From Aurantimonas sp. 22II-16-19i (GTDB lineage: Bacteria > Pseudomonadota > Alphaproteobacteria > Rhizobiales > Rhizobiaceae): DNA of 64,000 nt. Position 1 is the stretch's first letter, and the number at the start of each line of letters is the position of its first letter. Positions 26,638 to 35,650 of the stretch are shown piece by piece. The translations under genes were made by a program, and so were the position numbers. The notes beneath the pieces are model-generated. The model saw only the letters and a program-made list of their open reading frames with translations. It was not told where the DNA came from and did not search any database. The stretch is taken from assembly GCF_002088275.1 (NCBI RefSeq), contig NZ_AQQS01000023.1:1-64000 (forward strand), in the 5' to 3' direction.

Positions 26638-27395
26638 ACCTCACCGCCGTCGTCGCCATCTACAAGTTCGAGATGGCCCGCACCTTCCGAACGCTGATGC
26701 AGAGCATCATCTCGCCGGTGATCTCCACCTCGCTCTACTTCGTCGTCTTCGGCGCGGCGATCGGCTCGCGGATCCAGGAGGTCGACGGGGTGTCCTACGG
26801 CGCCTTCATCGTGCCGGGGCTGATCATGCTGACGCTTCTGCAGCAGAGCCTGACCAACGCCGCCTTCGGCATCTATTTCCCGAAATTCACCGGCACGATC
26901 TACGAGCTTCTCTCGGCGCCGATCTCGCCGATCGAGATCGTGCTCGGCTATGTCGGGGCGGCGGCGACGAAATCGATCGCGCTCGGCCTGATCATCCTCG
27001 CCACGGCCACGCTCTTCGTCGATCTGCGCATCGAGCACCCGCTGTGGATGATGCTGTTCCTGGTGCTCACCGCCGTCACCTTCGCCATGTTCGGCTTCAT
27101 CATCGGTATCTGGGCCGACGGCTTCGAGAAGCTGCAGATCGTGCCGCTTCTGATCGTCACGCCGCTGGCCTTTCTCGGCGGCAGCTTCTATTCGATCTCG
27201 ATGCTTCCGGAGTTCTGGCAGGATGTGAGCCTGGTCAATCCGGTGGTCTATCTGATCTCCGGCTTCCGCTGGGCGTTCTACGGCACGTCGGACGTGTCGA
27301 TCGGCGTCAGCCTCGCCATGACGCTGGTGTTTCTCGGGGCGACGCTCGCAGCGGTGACCTATATCTTCAAGACCGGCTGGCGGCTGAAGAGCTAG
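26634..27395 (+). CDS. ABC-2 type exporter permease
   Basis: A 253-residue inner-membrane permease with six predicted spans and the ABC-2 signature region ([38 protein letters not shown]). It follows its ATPase with a four-base overlap, so the two form one exporter made of two ATPases and two permeases. The [12 protein letters not shown] sequence is shared by NodJ/YadH-like permeases. The cargo cannot be told. Confidence 0.92.
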   Translation: MNLTAVVAIYKFEMARTFRTLMQSIISPVISTSLYFVVFGAAIGSRIQEVDGVSYGAFIVPGLIMLTLLQQSLTNAAFGIYFPKFTGTIYELLSAPISPIEIVLGYVGAAATKSIALGLIILATATLFVDLRIEHPLWMMLFLVLTAVTFAMFGFIIGIWADGFEKLQIVPLLIVTPLAFLGGSFYSISMLPEFWQDVSLVNPVVYLISGFRWAFYGTSDVSIGVSLAMTLVFLGATLAAVTYIFKTGWRLKS

Positions 27396-27481
27396 AACGG
27401 CGGCCGGCACCCGATTCGCCTTCGCCCCATGCGGTTGCGAGAGGCATCATGAGAGGCCGGAAGCGGCCGAGGAGACTGATC

Positions 27482-28909
27482 ATGAGCGACGGAACCGCCG
27501 ATATCGGCGTCATCGGAATGGGCGTCATGGGCGCCAACCTCGCCCTCAACATGGCCGAGAAGGGCTTCAAGGTCGCGGTCCAGAACCGCGACCCGGCAAA
27601 GGCCTTCGCCGTGCGCGACGACAATCCCGAGCTTGCCGCCAACCTCATCCCGGCCGAGACGCTCGAAGCGTTCGTCCAGAGCCTGAAGACGCCGCGCATC
27701 GCGGTCTTCATGATCCCGGCCGGCAAGCCGGTCGACGACGAGATCGCGCGGATCCGCCCGCTTCTGGAAGCCGGCGACGTCATGGTCGACGCCGGCAATG
27801 CCGATTTCAACGACACCGTCCGCCATTCCCGGGAAATGGAGGGGACGGGTCTGAACTTCGTCGGCATGGGCGTCTCCGGCGGCGAGCTCGGCGCCCGGCA
27901 CGGCCCCTCGATGATGGTCGGCGGCGCCAGGGAGGTCTATCCTCTGCTGGAGCCGGTGCTCACCAAAATCGCCGCGCAATACCAGGGCACCCCTTGCGTC
28001 GCCTGGCTCGGGCCGGATGGCGCGGGCCATTTCGTCAAGACCATCCACAACGGCATCGAATATGCCGACATGCAGATGATCGCCGAGATCTACGGCATCA
28101 TGCGCGACGGGCTGAAGCTCGAACCGGCGAGGATGGCAGAGGTGTTCCGGGACTGGAACACCCGCGAACTCGCCTCCTATCTCATCGAGATCACCGCGGT
28201 GAATCTCGACGAGACGGATCCGGAAACCGGCAAGCCGATGGTCGACGTGATCGTCGACGAGGCCGGCCAGAAGGGCACCGGCCGCTGGGCGGTGATCGAG
28301 GCGGAAAAGCTCGGCGTCGGCGCAACGACGCTCGAGGCCGCCGTCGCGGCCCGCGGGCTTTCCTCGCGCCGTTCCGAGCGGGCGGATGCGGCCAAGCTCT
28401 ATGACGGCGTCGAACTCGGCCAGGCGCAGTTCTTCGCCGACGAGGCGGGACTGTCGGAGCTCGAATCGGCGCTGGTGACGGCGAAGATCATCGCCTATGC
28501 GCAAGGCTATGCGGCAATGGCGGCGGCCTCCGACGAAAACGGCTGGAACCTGCCGCTCGGCACCATCGCGGAAATCTGGCGGGCCGGCTGCATCATCCGC
28601 TCGCATTTCCTCGACGACATCGCCAAGGCCTACGACAAGGGCCACACCGTCGTGAACATCCTGCAGTCGCCGGACTTCGTCGGGCGGGTGGCCAAGGGCC
28701 AGTCGGCGCTGCGCCGGGTGGTGGCCAAGGCGTCGCTGGGCGGCATTCCGGTCCCGGCGCTGGCGGCGGCGCTCGCTTATTTCGACGACTATCGCCGCGA
28801 GCGCGGCACGGCCAACCTCATCCAGGCCCAGCGCGACCTCTTCGGCGCCCACACCTTCCGCCGTTTCGACAAGGATGGGGCGGTGCACCACCAGTGGCCG
28901 GCGGTGTGA
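27482..28909 (+). CDS. gnd: 6-phosphogluconate dehydrogenase (decarboxylating)
   Basis: A 475-residue enzyme that converts 6-phosphogluconate and NADP+ to ribulose 5-phosphate, CO2 and NADPH in the oxidative pentose phosphate pathway. The N-terminal Rossmann motif is IGVIGMGVMGANLALN. The conserved GMGVSGGELGARHGPSMMVGG and the active-site GPDGAGHFVKTIHNGIEYAD (Lys and His) are intact. The C-terminal tail FRRFDKDGAVHHQW is complete, so the gene is full length. AGGAG lies 8-12 bases before the ATG at 27482. A pair of inverted repeats follows the stop. Confidence 0.96.
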   Translation: MSDGTADIGVIGMGVMGANLALNMAEKGFKVAVQNRDPAKAFAVRDDNPELAANLIPAETLEAFVQSLKTPRIAVFMIPAGKPVDDEIARIRPLLEAGDVMVDAGNADFNDTVRHSREMEGTGLNFVGMGVSGGELGARHGPSMMVGGAREVYPLLEPVLTKIAAQYQGTPCVAWLGPDGAGHFVKTIHNGIEYADMQMIAEIYGIMRDGLKLEPARMAEVFRDWNTRELASYLIEITAVNLDETDPETGKPMVDVIVDEAGQKGTGRWAVIEAEKLGVGATTLEAAVAARGLSSRRSERADAAKLYDGVELGQAQFFADEAGLSELESALVTAKIIAYAQGYAAMAAASDENGWNLPLGTIAEIWRAGCIIRSHFLDDIAKAYDKGHTVVNILQSPDFVGRVAKGQSALRRVVAKASLGGIPVPALAAALAYFDDYRRERGTANLIQAQRDLFGAHTFRRFDKDGAVHHQWPAV

Positions 28910-28937
28910 CAGCGGCGGCGCCCGCCATTCCATCGCC

Positions 28938-28988
28938 CTTCGAGGCTCGGCCTCCCTGCGGGCGGCCAAGCACCTCAGGATGAGGGCA
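28938..28988 (+). repeat. 51-bp dispersed repeat, copy A (inverted partner at 29087)
   Basis: Begins CCCTTCGAGGCTCG and ends CACCTCAGGATGAGGG. It is the inverted partner of 29087-29137: the 14-base outer arm is identical and the CCTCAGGATGAGGG end is identical, while the centre varies. From memory this is a common rhizobial intergenic repeat. Confidence 0.75.
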
Positions 28989-29086
28989 TGGGGCAATCGT
29001 CCCGGCCCACTTCAGAGGGGGACGGGTACTACGCTGGAAGCGCGGGGTGAGGACGGAACCGAGCATCGTCTCGGACCGGCCCCCTG

Positions 29087-29137
29087 CCCCTCATCCTGAG
29101 GTACTCGGCTTGTCGAAGGCGAGTCGAGCCTCGAAGG
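29087..29137 (-). repeat. 51-bp dispersed repeat, copy B (inverted relative to 28938)
   Basis: Reverse complement begins CCCTTCGAGGCTCGACTCG and ends TACCTCAGGATGAGGG. Together with copy A it can form a large hairpin with a ~98-base loop between the convergent gnd and ABC permease genes, where it might act as a transcription barrier. Confidence 0.75.
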
Positions 29138-29173
29138 GCGAGGGGCGTTGCGCCAGCTTCGACCGGCATCGTC

Positions 29174-30331
29174 TCAGTGCTGGTAGGGGTCCACCGCGTC
29201 CCGCAAGCCATCGCCGACGAAGGAGAAGGCGAGCACCGTCAGCACCACCGGCAGCATCGGCAGGAGCAGCCAGGGGTAGAGCGCCACCGCCTCGATGTTC
29301 TGGGCCTCCGACAGGAGGACGCCCCAGGAGGTGATCGGCGGGCGCAGCCCCAGCCCGAGGAACGACAGCGCGGTCTCGGCGAGGATCATCGTCGGGATCG
29401 ACAGCGAGGCCGAGGCGATCAGGTGGCTCATGAAATTCGGCAGGAGATGCCGGAAGATGATCCGCCGCGGGCTGGCGCCGAGCATCTCGGCGGCGACGAC
29501 GAAATCCTCCTCCCTGAGCGCGAACAGCTTCGAGCGGACGGCGCGGGCGAGCCCCGGCCAGTCGAGCAGAGCGAGGATCAGCGTGATGCCGAAATAGATC
29601 AGCAGCGGGCTCCAGGTGAGCGGCAGCGCGGCGGACAGGGCGAGCCAGAGAGGCAGCTCGGGGATCGAGCGCAGGATCTCCGTCACCCGCTGCACCGTGG
29701 CATCCACCCAGCCGCCGAAATAGCCGGCAAGGCCGCCGATGGTGATCCCGAGGATGAAGGACAGCGTCACCCCGACGAGGCCGATGGTCAGCGAGATCCG
29801 CGCGCCATAGACGATGCGCGACAGCATGTCCCGCCCCAGCCGGTCGGTGCCGAGCAGGAACAGCGTGCCGCCCTCGGGCGGGCAGGCGAAATGGGTGTCC
29901 GCCTCGAACAGGCCCCAGAACCGGTAGGTCTCGCCCTCGCAGAAGAAGCGGATCGGCATCGGCTGGGAGCGGTCCTCGGCATAGGTCCGCTTCAGCGTGT
30001 CCATGTCGAGGGCATAGTCGAGGGGGTAGACGAAGGGGCCGACGAAGGCGCCGTCATGGAAGAGATGGACGCTCTGGGGCGGCGCGAAGATGAAGTCGGT
30101 GTGGCGGGACGACAGCTCGTAGGGCGACAGGAACTCGACGAAGAGGATCGCGACGTAGCTGACGACGAGGAAGGCGAGGCTGACGACGGCGAGACGATGG
30201 CGCAGGAACCGCCACCAGATCAGCCGCGCCTGGGAGGCTTTCGCATAGCGCTCCGAGACGCTGGAGCCGACGGCGACGGTCGCCTCCGCATCGAAGGGCT
30301 CGGTCGAGATGAAATGCGGGATCTGGCTCAC
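29174..30331 (-). CDS. oligopeptide-type ABC importer permease 2 (YejE/OppC-like)
   Basis: A 385-residue permease of the BPD_transp_1 family with an extended N-terminus and a large periplasmic loop (residues ~70-165, with the cysteine pair FFCEGE and FACPPEG) before the core. The EAA loop that contacts the ATPase is AAEMLGASPRRIIFRHLLPN. The core has five or six spans. It is typical of the microcin C/oligopeptide YejE permeases. It is the third gene of the solute-binding, permease, permease set. The usual downstream ATPase gene (YejF) is missing; gnd lies next instead. Confidence 0.9.
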   Translation of the reverse strand: MSQIPHFISTEPFDAEATVAVGSSVSERYAKASQARLIWWRFLRHRLAVVSLAFLVVSYVAILFVEFLSPYELSSRHTDFIFAPPQSVHLFHDGAFVGPFVYPLDYALDMDTLKRTYAEDRSQPMPIRFFCEGETYRFWGLFEADTHFACPPEGGTLFLLGTDRLGRDMLSRIVYGARISLTIGLVGVTLSFILGITIGGLAGYFGGWVDATVQRVTEILRSIPELPLWLALSAALPLTWSPLLIYFGITLILALLDWPGLARAVRSKLFALREEDFVVAAEMLGASPRRIIFRHLLPNFMSHLIASASLSIPTMILAETALSFLGLGLRPPITSWGVLLSEAQNIEAVALYPWLLLPMLPVVLTVLAFSFVGDGLRDAVDPYQH

Positions 30332-30341
30332 CGGGTGCCTT

Positions 30342-31340
30342 TCATCGCGCGCTCTTGACCCCGAGGCGGATACGCGGGTCGAGGACGGCGAGGAGCAGGT
30401 CGGAAACGAACATGCCGACGACCGTCAGCAGCGCCAGGAACATCAGGAAAGACCCTGCCAGATACATGTCCTGGCTCCTCAGCGAGGAGAGCAGCATCGG
30501 CCCGGTCGTCGGCAGGCTCATCACCGCCGAGATGATCACCGAGCCCGAGACGATCTGCGGCAGGATCGAGCCGAGATCGGCGATGAACGGGTTCATCGCC
30601 ATGCGCAGCGGATACTTGAACAGGATGCGGCGCTCCGAAAGGCCCTTGGCGCGGGCCGTCGTCACATATTGCCGGTGCAGCTCGTCGAGGAGATTGGCGC
30701 GCAGGCGCCGGATCATGCCGGCGGTGCCGGCCGTGCCGATCACCAGGACCGGCACCCAGAGATGGGCGAAGACCGACCCGATCTTCGCGAGCGTCCAGGG
30801 CGCGTCGATGAATTCGGGCGCCATCAGCCCGCCGATCGAGGTGCCGAACCAGACGTTGGCGAAGTAGAGCAGGATCAGCGCGAGCAGGAAGTTGGGCGTG
30901 GCGAGGCCGAGAAAGCCCAGGAAGGAAAGGCCGTGATCGCCCCAGCTGTACTGATGGGTGGCCGAATAGATGCCGATCGGGAACGACACGAGATAGATGA
31001 AGACGACCGTCGCCGCGTTGAGCAGCAGCGTCAGCGGCATCCGCTCGCCGACGACGTCGGCCACCGGCTGGTTGTATTCGAAGGAATAGCCGAGGTCGCC
31101 CTGGACGAGCCCCGTGGCCCAGACGAGGTATTGCTGCCAGAGCGGCTTGTCGAGACCGTATTCCTCGCGCAGGAACTGGATCTTGTCGGCGGTGACCTGT
31201 TCGCCCTGGGACTGGATCTCGGCGATGTAGCTGGTCAGGTAGTCGCCGGGCGGCAGCTGGATGATGGCGAAGACGAGGACGCTGATCGCGACGAGCGTCA
31301 GCACCATGGTCATCAGGCGGTTCGTCACGTAGCGGATCAC
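30342..31340 (-). CDS. oligopeptide-type ABC importer permease 1 (YejB/OppB-like)
   Basis: A 332-residue permease with six spans. The first span starts IRYVTNRLMTMVLTLVAISV and the EAA loop is TTARAKGLSERRILFKYPLR. The GTG at 31340 was chosen because it overlaps the stop of the solute-binding protein gene (GTGA) and starts right at the conserved N-terminus; the frame is open far upstream only because of high GC. It pairs with the YejE-like permease, 10 bases downstream. Confidence 0.9.
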   Translation of the reverse strand: MIRYVTNRLMTMVLTLVAISVLVFAIIQLPPGDYLTSYIAEIQSQGEQVTADKIQFLREEYGLDKPLWQQYLVWATGLVQGDLGYSFEYNQPVADVVGERMPLTLLLNAATVVFIYLVSFPIGIYSATHQYSWGDHGLSFLGFLGLATPNFLLALILLYFANVWFGTSIGGLMAPEFIDAPWTLAKIGSVFAHLWVPVLVIGTAGTAGMIRRLRANLLDELHRQYVTTARAKGLSERRILFKYPLRMAMNPFIADLGSILPQIVSGSVIISAVMSLPTTGPMLLSSLRSQDMYLAGSFLMFLALLTVVGMFVSDLLLAVLDPRIRLGVKSAR

Positions 31341-33337
31341 GGGCGTTTGTCCGCCGTGTCGACGCCCGGGCAGGCGAAATGGAACGTGTCGGGATGGTAG
31401 AGGCCGAAGAACGCCCCGGGGTCGTAGTTGTAGACGCCCTGCTCGGGAACGTTCTCCAGATCGTTGGAGACGACGACGATCTGGTCGACGCCCGAGACGA
31501 TGCCGATGGTGTAGACCTGATCGGCGAAGATCGTCAGCGCCTCGCGCCAGATCCGCGCCCGCTCGGCCTCGTCGAGCGACATCTTCCACGCCTCGTGCAG
31601 GCCGATCAGGGTCTTCAGCGGGGCCAGATTCGGCGTGTCGGCCGGTGCCTCGCCGCCGGTGCCGTGGGTCTCGACCCACATGCCGTAGCCCGGCCACTCC
31701 AGCTGCTCGGCCGTCGAGGGCATGAGTTCACCGGGATCGGAATTCGGCGTCGGCAGGCCGTTGTCGAGGCCGGTCCAGACCGACATCAGCGTCGAGCCGG
31801 CCTTGATGCGGTTGCGGAAGATTTCCCGCTGGCTTTCGCGGATCAGGAGCTCGATGCCGATCTTGCGCCAGTCGTCGCGCACGAGCTGGAGGACGTCGCT
31901 CTGCTCGCGGCTCTCGCCGGCAGTCTCGACGACGATGCTCATCTCGCGTCCGTCCGGCAGATGGCGCAGGCCGTCCGGTCCGTCGCGCTCGAGGCCGAGG
32001 GCGTCGAGCAGCTGGTTGGCGCGCTCCGGGTCATAAGTCGCCCACATCGCGCGCAGCGTCTCGTCGAAGAAGGGCGAGCCGGGCAGCACCGTGTTGCCGC
32101 CGGTCTCGGCAAGGCCGTAGAAGATCGCCTGGTTGATGTCCTTGCGATTGATCGCCAGCGACAGCGCGCGGCGGAAGTCGGCGGTCTGCAGCAGCTCGCG
32201 CCAGACCGGGTCCTTGGCGTTGAGATTGGGATAGAGCGCGACATGGGCGCCCTTGCCGGATTTCCAGCGTCGCACCTGGTAGTTCGAGCGCTTCTCGCCG
32301 CTCTTCAGGAACGGGTAGTTCGGAAAGGACAGATAGGCGGCCTGCAGGTCCGCCTCGCCATTGGCGACCTTGGCCGGAATGAGGCCCGAATTGGAAATGG
32401 TCAGCGCCACCTCGTCGATATAGGGCAGCTGCCGCCCGGCCTGGTCGACCCGGAAGAAATACGGGTTGCGGGCGAAGATCAGCCGCTCGGACGGCGGCTC
32501 GGTGACCAGCATCCAGGGCTGCAGCGTCGGCATGTCGGGATTGTCGTTGCGCTGGGCGCGGTCCTTCTTGAAGTGCAGCGCCACCCAGTTGCGCTGGCCG
32601 GACTTCTCGACCTTTGCCTCGATCTTCTTCGGGTCGGTGTAGTTCGGATTGTACTTCTTGAGGTAATGGGCGGGCCGGTAGATGTCGAAGGGCGTCGCCG
32701 CGGCCAGCGAGGCGAGGAAGCCCGGATTGGGCTTCTTCCAGGCGTAGCGCACGGTGACCTCGTCCGGAAACGTCACCTCCGGCTCCTCGCCGTCGACCAT
32801 CAGCTCGGGCGGGACGCCGAACTTGGCGATCTTCGGGTTCTTCGCCATGTCCTGCCAGAAGTAGCGGAAGTCCTCCGCGGTGAACGGCGCGCCGTCCGAC
32901 CATTTCATCCCTGGCCTCAGATGAAAGGTGAAGACCCGCCCCTCCTCGACGTCGTAGCTCTCGAGGATGTCCGGCACGATCTTGTAGTCGGTGTCGTAGC
33001 CGACGAGGCGGGCATAGCCGAACACCGGCATGAGGCGGGTGTCCTTGGTGCTGCCGGCGAGCATGTTGAGCGTCCCGCCGAGATCTTCCGCCGAACAGGC
33101 GCTGTCGACGCCCAGAACCCGCGGCACCCGGGGCAACCGCTCGAGGACCGGCGGCAGTTCGCCGCTGGCGACGGCGGCGGCCAGCGACTTCGGCTCGGGC
33201 ACGCCCTCGGCCCTGGCAGCCGACGGGAGGGCGGATGAGAAGACGGCGACCAGCCCGCACAGAGCCGCGACGACAGAGACAAGCGACGGGCGCGAGGCGC
33301 CGAATCGTTTGGCGCTCACTTCCTGCCCAAGCGGCAT
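31337..33337 (-). CDS. extracellular solute-binding protein (SBP_bac_5, YejA-like)
   Basis: A 666-residue periplasmic binding protein with a signal peptide (residues 1-43, core SLVSVVAALCGLVAVFSSAL, cleavage at ARA-EG). The SBP_bac_5 signatures include HLRPGMKWSDGAPFTAEDF and DFRRALSLAINRKDINQAIF. The length is above the typical 500-550 and fits the microcin C/oligopeptide subgroup. It delivers its ligand to the two permeases downstream. The ATG at 33337 is where the signal peptide begins; the open frame upstream is not coding in character. The ligand is unknown. Confidence 0.9.
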   Translation of the reverse strand: MPLGQEVSAKRFGASRPSLVSVVAALCGLVAVFSSALPSAARAEGVPEPKSLAAAVASGELPPVLERLPRVPRVLGVDSACSAEDLGGTLNMLAGSTKDTRLMPVFGYARLVGYDTDYKIVPDILESYDVEEGRVFTFHLRPGMKWSDGAPFTAEDFRYFWQDMAKNPKIAKFGVPPELMVDGEEPEVTFPDEVTVRYAWKKPNPGFLASLAAATPFDIYRPAHYLKKYNPNYTDPKKIEAKVEKSGQRNWVALHFKKDRAQRNDNPDMPTLQPWMLVTEPPSERLIFARNPYFFRVDQAGRQLPYIDEVALTISNSGLIPAKVANGEADLQAAYLSFPNYPFLKSGEKRSNYQVRRWKSGKGAHVALYPNLNAKDPVWRELLQTADFRRALSLAINRKDINQAIFYGLAETGGNTVLPGSPFFDETLRAMWATYDPERANQLLDALGLERDGPDGLRHLPDGREMSIVVETAGESREQSDVLQLVRDDWRKIGIELLIRESQREIFRNRIKAGSTLMSVWTGLDNGLPTPNSDPGELMPSTAEQLEWPGYGMWVETHGTGGEAPADTPNLAPLKTLIGLHEAWKMSLDEAERARIWREALTIFADQVYTIGIVSGVDQIVVVSNDLENVPEQGVYNYDPGAFFGLYHPDTFHFACPGVDTADKRP

Positions 33338-33446
33338 TGCCGGCTCCCATTCCGTAGATGTTCGCGCAGTAAGCTGCGGCGTTGACGCTTTGTCAATCAT
33401 TCGGGTCGTCGCATGAGCGTGCGTTGCGCCCATCCGGAGTTCCACG

Positions 33447-34259
33447 ATGAAACGTCTGCCCGCACTCTGCGTCATCGCCGCCTTCTGCCTCGCCCAGCCC
33501 GCCCGCGCCGAAACCCGCACGCTCTGCCTCACCGTCCTCGACGCATCGAGCGGCGAGACGCTGGTCGACATAGGGCCGGCCTGCGACGAACGGGTGACGC
33601 CCGCTTCCACCTTCAAGCTGGCGATCAGCCTGATGGGCTTCGACGCCGGCGTCCTGAAGAACCCGGAGGAGCCCAGGCTGCCCTTCGAGGAAGGCTATGT
33701 CGACTGGCGGCCGGAATGGCGGCAGGCGACGACGCCGACGACATGGATGCGCGACTCGGTCGTCTGGTATTCGCAGCGGGTGATGGAGCGGCTGGGGCGG
33801 GAGCGGGTGCAACGCACCCTCGCCGCCTTCGACTACGGCAACCAGGACATTGCGGGCATGGCGGGCGAGGGCGACGGATTGACCACCGCCTGGCTCGGCA
33901 ACTCGCTGCAGATCTCGCCGCGCGAACAGGCCGTCTTCATGCGCCGGATCGCCCAGCGCGCGCTGCCGGTGTCCGAGCACGCCTACGAGGCGACCGCGAC
34001 GCTGGCGTCCTACGGCGTCAGGGGCGACGGCTGGCAGGTCCATGGCAAGACCGGCGCCGGCCTGCCGCGCGGCGCCGACGGCAAGCCGCTGCGTGGACGA
34101 CCCTATGGCTGGTTCGTCGGCTGGGCGACGAAGGGCGAGCGCACGGTGGCCTTCGCCAAGCTCATCCAGGATTCCGAAAGACAGTCCGTGGCGCCGGGGT
34201 TTCGGGCACGGGACGCGCTGTTCGAGGAGCTGTTCGTCCGGGGTGGCCTGCTCGGCTAG
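33447..34259 (+). CDS. class D (OXA-type) beta-lactamase
   Basis: A 270-residue periplasmic serine hydrolase with a signal peptide (1-21, ending ARA-ET). All class D motifs are present: S54-T-F-K57 (acylating Ser and the carboxylatable Lys), S104-V-V106, Y130-G-N132, the WLGNSL segment at 149-154, and K201-T-G203. Length is normal for the class. It should hydrolyse penicillins or related beta-lactams; whether activity is strong is not decidable. It is divergent from the ABC importer (109 bases apart), with no mobile-element sequence beside it, so it looks like a resident chromosomal gene. Confidence 0.9.
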   Translation: MKRLPALCVIAAFCLAQPARAETRTLCLTVLDASSGETLVDIGPACDERVTPASTFKLAISLMGFDAGVLKNPEEPRLPFEEGYVDWRPEWRQATTPTTWMRDSVVWYSQRVMERLGRERVQRTLAAFDYGNQDIAGMAGEGDGLTTAWLGNSLQISPREQAVFMRRIAQRALPVSEHAYEATATLASYGVRGDGWQVHGKTGAGLPRGADGKPLRGRPYGWFVGWATKGERTVAFAKLIQDSERQSVAPGFRARDALFEELFVRGGLLG

Positions 34260-34383
34260 GTCCGACCTTGAGCCCGAGGCGCAAGCGCGGCGCGCCATTC
34301 GCAGAATGCCCGTCCTTGCCGCCTGCAGCCGCCTCGCATAAGCGGGGCGACAGGCCGATCCGAGGGGCCGGAGACGGAACGAG

Positions 34384-35634
34384 ATGGTACGAGACGGGAC
34401 GGGCATGATGCAGCGCCGGGTGGCAATTCTGGTCAAGGGCTATCCGCGCCTGTCGGAAACCTTCATCGCCCAGGAAATCGCCGGGCTGCAGGATCGCGGT
34501 CTCGGCCAGCTGATCGTCTCGCTGCGCCAGCCGGGCGAGACCAAGGTCCATCCGGTGCATCGGCGGATCACCGCGCCGGTGCTCTACCTGCCGGAATATC
34601 TGAAGGACGACCCGCCGCGGGTGAAGCGCGGCCGGGAGTTCGCCGAGCGCCAGCCGGGCTTTGCCGAGGCCGAGAGACTGTTTCAGGCCGACCTTGCGCG
34701 CGACCGCACGGCCAACCGCTATCGCCGCTTCGGCCAGGCCTGCGTCCTCGCCGCGGAGCTGCCGAAGGACGTCGGCTGGCTGCATACCCACTATCTTCAC
34801 ACGCCGGCCTCGGTCGCCCGCTATGCCGCGACGATCCTCGGCCTCGGCTGGTCCTTCTCCGCCCATGCCAAGGACATCTGGACGTCGCAGGCGTGGGAAT
34901 TGTCCGAGAAGCTCGATTCCTCGGCCTTCGGCGTGACCTGTACGGCCAGCAATCTCGATTACCTGCGTTCGCTGGCCAGCCAGCCGAAGCGGGTCGAGCT
35001 CGTCTATCACGGGCTCGATCTCGCCGGGATCGTGCCGCCGGAGCGCGTTCCCTGGAATGGCGAGCGGCCGTTCCGCATCGTCTCCGTCGGCCGCGCGGTG
35101 GAGAAGAAGGGCTATGGCGACCTCATCAGGGCGCTGGCCGGGCTGAAGGGCCGGAACTGGCGGTTCGACCATGTCGGCGGCGGCGCGCTGGCGAAGACGC
35201 TGAAGGAGCGGGCGGAGAAGGCCGGTATCGCCGACCGGATCACCTGGCACGGCAGCCGCGAGCGCGGCGAGGTGTTCGATCTCCTGGAGAAGGCCGACCT
35301 GTTCGTCCTGCCCTCGCGGATCGCCAGGTCCGGTGACCGCGACGGGCTGCCCAACGTCCTGATGGAGGCGCAGGCGCACCGGCTGCCGGTGGTCTCGACG
35401 CGGGTGTCGGCAATCCCCGAACTCGTCACCGACGGCGAGACGGGGCTGCTCGTCGAGGAGCGCGATCCGAAAGCGCTGGGACAGGCGATCGCCCGGCTGA
35501 TGGACGACCAGCCGTTGGCCCTCAGGCTGGCCGAAGCCGGCGAAATCCGCGTGCGCGAACAATTCTCGCCGGAGCCGGGGCTCGACCGGGTGGCCTCGCT
35601 GCTCGGGGAGGCGCTCGGCGCCAGGGCCGCATGA
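34384..35634 (+). CDS. GT4-family glycosyltransferase
   Basis: A 416-residue GT-B fold transferase. The N-terminal half begins RVAILVKGYPRLSETFIAQE, as in exopolysaccharide enzymes such as those near WcaL/AmsK. The C-terminal half has the donor site SVGRAVEKKGYGDLIRA and the GT4 EX7E-like region RDGLPNVLMEAQAHRLPVVS. There is no signal peptide or membrane span, so it acts in the cytoplasm on a lipid-linked acceptor. It leads a plus-strand set with a deacetylase 16 bases on, then an epimerase. GGAG is 10 bases before the ATG at 34384; the ATG at 34405 is an alternative. Confidence 0.87.
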   Translation: MVRDGTGMMQRRVAILVKGYPRLSETFIAQEIAGLQDRGLGQLIVSLRQPGETKVHPVHRRITAPVLYLPEYLKDDPPRVKRGREFAERQPGFAEAERLFQADLARDRTANRYRRFGQACVLAAELPKDVGWLHTHYLHTPASVARYAATILGLGWSFSAHAKDIWTSQAWELSEKLDSSAFGVTCTASNLDYLRSLASQPKRVELVYHGLDLAGIVPPERVPWNGERPFRIVSVGRAVEKKGYGDLIRALAGLKGRNWRFDHVGGGALAKTLKERAEKAGIADRITWHGSRERGEVFDLLEKADLFVLPSRIARSGDRDGLPNVLMEAQAHRLPVVSTRVSAIPELVTDGETGLLVEERDPKALGQAIARLMDDQPLALRLAEAGEIRVREQFSPEPGLDRVASLLGEALGARAA

Positions 35635-35650
35635 CCGGGACCGGGCGCCG

